64,000 nt of DNA from G965200765 sp965203865 (GTDB lineage: Bacteria; Pseudomonadota; Gammaproteobacteria; Arenicellales; JAJDZL01): positions 1,240,001-1,304,000 of the forward strand of contig OZ241916.1 of NCBI GenBank assembly GCA_965203865.1, in the 5' to 3' direction. The notes beneath the pieces are model-generated. The model ran no database searches, was not told the origin of the DNA, and saw nothing but the letters and a program-made list of their open reading frames with translations. Made by a program: the position numbers and the translations under genes. Shown one piece after another: positions 63,954 through 64,000 of this stretch (its first letter is position 1; the number at the start of each line of letters is the position of its first letter).

Positions 63954-64000
63954 TCTTGCTCAGTGGCACTTAGCCGCTCGTCTTGAATCGGTCAATTGAG

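Overview
The window reads as a chromosomal segment of a moderately AT-rich, aerobic, Gram-negative proteobacterium, most likely a gammaproteobacterium. The evidence is an AmpD amidase, an NlpD-like LysM/M23 lipoprotein, AceK, MsrPQ, an Mth938-like protein, a single-chain PurL and the dapA-purC neighbourhood. No rRNA, tRNA, CRISPR array or intact mobile element is visible. The lineage is inferred from gene families and cannot be fixed further from the sequence alone.

Layout. 0-7.4 kb (+): carnitine/crotonobetaine genes (CaiB/BaiF family protein cut by the window edge, L-carnitine dehydrogenase, NDP-forming acyl-CoA synthetase, MFS transporter, CaiD), split by an AAA/DUF4143 ATPase. 7.6-12 kb: PPK2 (+), then a minus-strand set of desaturase, RidA, DadA and an EutA-like racemase-fold enzyme. 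12.2-22.7 kb (+): a tight seven-gene operon (TPP enzyme, SDR, acyl-CoA dehydrogenase, fused indolepyruvate:ferredoxin oxidoreductase, glutaryl-CoA dehydrogenase, semialdehyde dehydrogenase, PdxH). 22.9-29 kb (-): class III aminotransferase, non-pyrrolysine MttB homologue, AceK, and a secreted TbpB-like protein. 29.5-33.6 kb (+): GcvT-type FAD demethylating dehydrogenase plus EtfBA. 33.8-41.8 kb: isocitrate lyase, fused 5-oxoprolinase, AmpD, cobalamin adenosyltransferase, a frameshifted nlpD-like gene and an Mth938-like gene. 41.9-50.8 kb: a transposase remnant, then a GC-rich giant Calx-beta autotransporter preceded by two 11-base G tracts. 51.5-62.8 kb: macrodomain, DapA, PurC, PurL, an Atm1-like ABC transporter, MsrQ, MsrP and thiolase. 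62.8-64 kb: a decayed GNAT gene and a second transposase remnant.

How the genes may work together. CaiD, L-carnitine dehydrogenase, the acyl-CoA synthetase, MttB, the GcvT-FAD dehydrogenase, ETF and thiolase suggest use of quaternary amines (carnitine, betaine and methylated glycines) as carbon and nitrogen sources. Electrons would pass to ETF, and acetyl-CoA would be handled through the glyoxylate shunt (AceA, AceK). The seven-gene operon plus the aminotransferase fits breakdown of an amino or dicarboxylic acid through glutaryl-CoA or succinate.

The most unusual locus is the autotransporter. One G11 tract lies between its ATG and its signal peptide. A second G11 tract lies in a short upstream ORF whose stop overlaps that ATG (TGATG). 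Both tracts are in the permissive register here, which suggests a phase-variable surface protein with two slippage points in series.
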